Below are positions 7,341-8,203 of a DNA stretch of 8,203 nt, one piece after another. The DNA comes from Rhodospira sp. (lineage in GTDB: Bacteria > Pseudomonadota > Alphaproteobacteria > Rhodospirillales > Rhodospirillaceae), in assembly GCA_028277295.1 (NCBI GenBank), contig JANQGN010000750.1:1-8203 (forward strand), read 5' to 3'. The notes beneath the pieces are model-generated. The model did no database searches. It worked only from the letters and a program-made list of their open reading frames with translations, and was not told the origin of the DNA. The position numbers were made by a program, and so were the translations under genes. Numbering within the stretch: the first letter of the stretch is position 1; every line of letters begins with the position of its first letter.

Positions 7341-7919
7341 TCAGGCTTCGCGCGCACGGGTGATCAGGTGCACGATCCACGGGATCTGCTCGCGCAGCCC
7401 CAGGACCGCCGCCAGGGCCGGAAAGAGCGCCCAGGGAAACCCGCGCAGCCGCCGCAAGGGCAGCAACCGCACCGTCGTCGCCTGCGGGCACCAGTCGCGC
7501 AGCAAGGGCTCGATCTCGCCGCGGCGCACGCCCCAGGGCATGGGCGGGGTACGGTACTGCCGCGTTTTCCACTACCTGGACAGGGACTTGCGCGATAGCC
7601 ACGGCGGGATCAGGTCGAGCATCACCTCGACACCCGCGAACCGCTCCGTCACCGCGCCGAGCTCCACGACCGTGCCGCCCGGGTGCGCGGCCATCCATTC
7701 CCGCACGACCTCGTCGAACATCAGGCTGCGGACGGCGTGGGAGGCATCCGGCCAGCCGAAGCGGTGCTCGTAGTCGCAGGGGATGGCGCGGTAGACTCGC
7801 ACCGCCTCCGCGTCCCGCAGCCAGCCATCGGCGCGTAACGCCCCGCTGGCGCGGTTGTGGAGTGTCCACAGCATGGTCTCGGGGACGCCGGTGAACTCGC
7901 CGGCTCCGGGGTCTGACAC
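7341..7919 (-). pseudogene. Decayed class I SAM-dependent methyltransferase, LCM (PF04072)-like
   Basis: One reading frame runs from GTG (7919, GAGG eight bases upstream) to TGA (7341-7343), broken by a single in-frame TAG at 7572-7574. The first 115 codons start like the leucine carboxyl methyltransferase-like family: TGVPETMLWTLHNRA (10-24), LLRD-like LRDAEAV (34-40), RFGWPDA (53-59), FDEVVREW (68-75) and HPGGTVVELG (79-88), the first SAM motif. Directly after G88 comes VTERFAGVEVMLDLIPPWLS (90-109), which in intact homologues lies some 80 residues further on. The rest of the SAM site, the DLPE-type region and the MYL-type region are therefore missing, with frame kept (junction near 7655/7656). 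After the TAG the frame continues WKTRQYRTPPMPWGVRRGEI and a normal family C-terminus. About 192 codons remain against about 270-290 as I recall for the family. It is almost certainly inactive. Its original substrate, perhaps the siderophore, is unknown. Confidence 0.82.
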
Positions 7920-7944
7920 GATTTCGCCCTCTATCGTCGAGATC

Positions 7945-7964
7945 TGAGAATTGTTTCGATTCGC
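7945..7964 (-). promoter_or_regulatory. Candidate Fur box overlapping the operon promoter
   Basis: The plus strand at 7945-7959 reads TGAGAATTGTTTCGA, matching 10 of 14 defined positions of the 7-1-7 Fur consensus TGATAATNATTATCA. Read as the classical 19-mer (7946-7964, minus strand) it matches 11 of 19. Its place over the predicted -10, ahead of a siderophore-uptake operon, is what Fur repression under iron sufficiency would require. The match is moderate and by eye. Confidence 0.4.
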
Positions 7965-7978
7965 AGGCGCGGTGTCCG
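7950..7978 (-). promoter_or_regulatory. Candidate sigma70 promoter for the uptake operon
   Basis: On the minus strand, -35 CGGACA (7973-7978, 4/6 to TTGACA) is followed after exactly 17 bp by -10 AACAAT (7950-7955, 4/6 to TATAAT). Transcription would start near 7943, giving a leader of roughly 24 nt to the GTG at 7919. It is weak by consensus, fitting a promoter that needs an activator. It is supported by the overlapping Fur-like site and by the lack of another candidate in this AT-richer patch. Confidence 0.35.
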
Positions 7979-7980
7979 CT

Positions 7981-8011
7981 CGGATCGGGAGAGGACCGCC
8001 CGAATCGGGAG
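7981..8011. repeat. Two direct 11-mers spaced 20 bp, upstream of the candidate -35
   Basis: CGGATCGGGAG (7981-7991) and CGAATCGGGAG (8001-8011) match at 10 of 11 positions, and their starts are 20 bp apart, about two helical turns. They lie immediately upstream of the candidate -35. This geometry is what AraC-family activators use, a class that controls several siderophore systems (PchR, YbtA). No regulator gene is in the window, and in G-rich DNA a pair this short can arise by chance. Confidence 0.3.
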
Positions 8012-8203
8012 TACTTGCGGGGGAGGGCTTCGTCTACTTGCCGCGAGGTGGGAAAGGGCGGAGCGCACCGCAAAGCAGGCGGGGCGATCACTCTCCCAGG
8101 AGGCACGGCGCAGGATGCGGCAGATCGCGGTTTAGGCGATTGCCGGAAATGTTCATACCAGATGGCGCCGGATTGAGGCTCGCCTTCAAGGAGCGCCACC
8201 AGG
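8012..8203. other. Upstream edge region with no recognisable gene
   Basis: No gene of known type is recognised here. Two minus-strand frames are open across the edge. One ends at TGA 8088-8090 after about 37 codons; its product would contain SLNPAPSGMNISGNRLNRDL. The other can start at GTG 8199 and runs on through the leader and the methyltransferase remnant out of frame. Neither has a family I can name. A transposase or gene 3' end entering from the right is possible but unsupported. There is a 5-bp ATCGC/GCGAT inverted repeat (8124-8140) but no T-run, so I do not call a terminator. Confidence 0.4.

Noticed and set aside
7289..7357. GTG at 7357 as the receptor start
   Set aside because: It would add 23 residues before the signal peptide and overlap the upstream remnant; ATG 7288 has GGAGG six bases upstream.
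8124..8140. ATCGC/GCGAT inverted repeat as a transcription terminator
   Set aside because: The stem is only 5 bp, the loop is 7 nt and no T-run follows on either strand.
7291..8199. A 302-codon minus-strand frame across the leader and methyltransferase remnant
   Set aside because: Its product is Arg/Pro/Ala-rich without domain signatures, while the overlapping frame carries clear methyltransferase motifs. Only its first part, over the unassigned edge, remains open to question.
1..8203. CRISPR arrays, tRNA or rRNA genes, riboswitches, attachment sites
   Set aside because: I saw no regularly spaced repeats, no cloverleaf or conserved RNA motifs, and coding sequence covers nearly the whole window apart from 7920-8203.

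Overview
This is a high-GC Gram-negative proteobacterial window. The evidence is an outer-membrane TonB-dependent receptor with a signal peptide, Shine-Dalgarno-led genes and strongly G/C-ending codons. A gammaproteobacterium is my best guess, but nothing in the sequence fixes the taxon. Every gene I can support is on the minus strand, so transcription runs from about 7943 down past position 1 and the window ends inside the last gene.

Layout in transcription order. The leader (7920-8203) has a weak sigma70-like promoter whose -10 overlaps a Fur-box-like sequence, with two direct 11-mers spaced 20 bp just upstream of the -35. Next is a decayed SAM-dependent methyltransferase of the leucine carboxyl methyltransferase (LCM/PF04072) type (7341-7919). 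It has an internal deletion of about 80 codons and a later in-frame amber codon. Then come a TonB-dependent siderophore receptor (5123-7288), a DmeF-like cation diffusion facilitator (4085-5107), an RhtX/FptX-type major facilitator (2824-4095), a YbtP/IrtA-type ABC half-transporter (967-2814), and the membrane domain of its probable YbtQ/IrtB-type partner (1-970, cut by the edge).

The last five genes are packed like one operon. A 15-nt gap separates receptor and CDF, CDF and MFS overlap by 11 nt, 9 nt separate MFS and the first ABC gene, and the two ABC genes overlap by 4 nt (ATGA). Together they describe metallophore uptake. The receptor takes the metal chelate across the outer membrane. The MFS carrier and/or the ABC pair (exporter fold, but importers in the characterised Ybt and Irt systems) take it across the inner membrane.

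The unexpected member is the CDF protein, a family that exports divalent metals such as Co(II) and Ni(II). Its position suggests the operon either imports a chelator that also carries non-iron metals, or couples iron-chelate uptake to removal of unwanted metals. No siderophore biosynthesis gene is visible, so production of the ligand by this organism cannot be judged from here.
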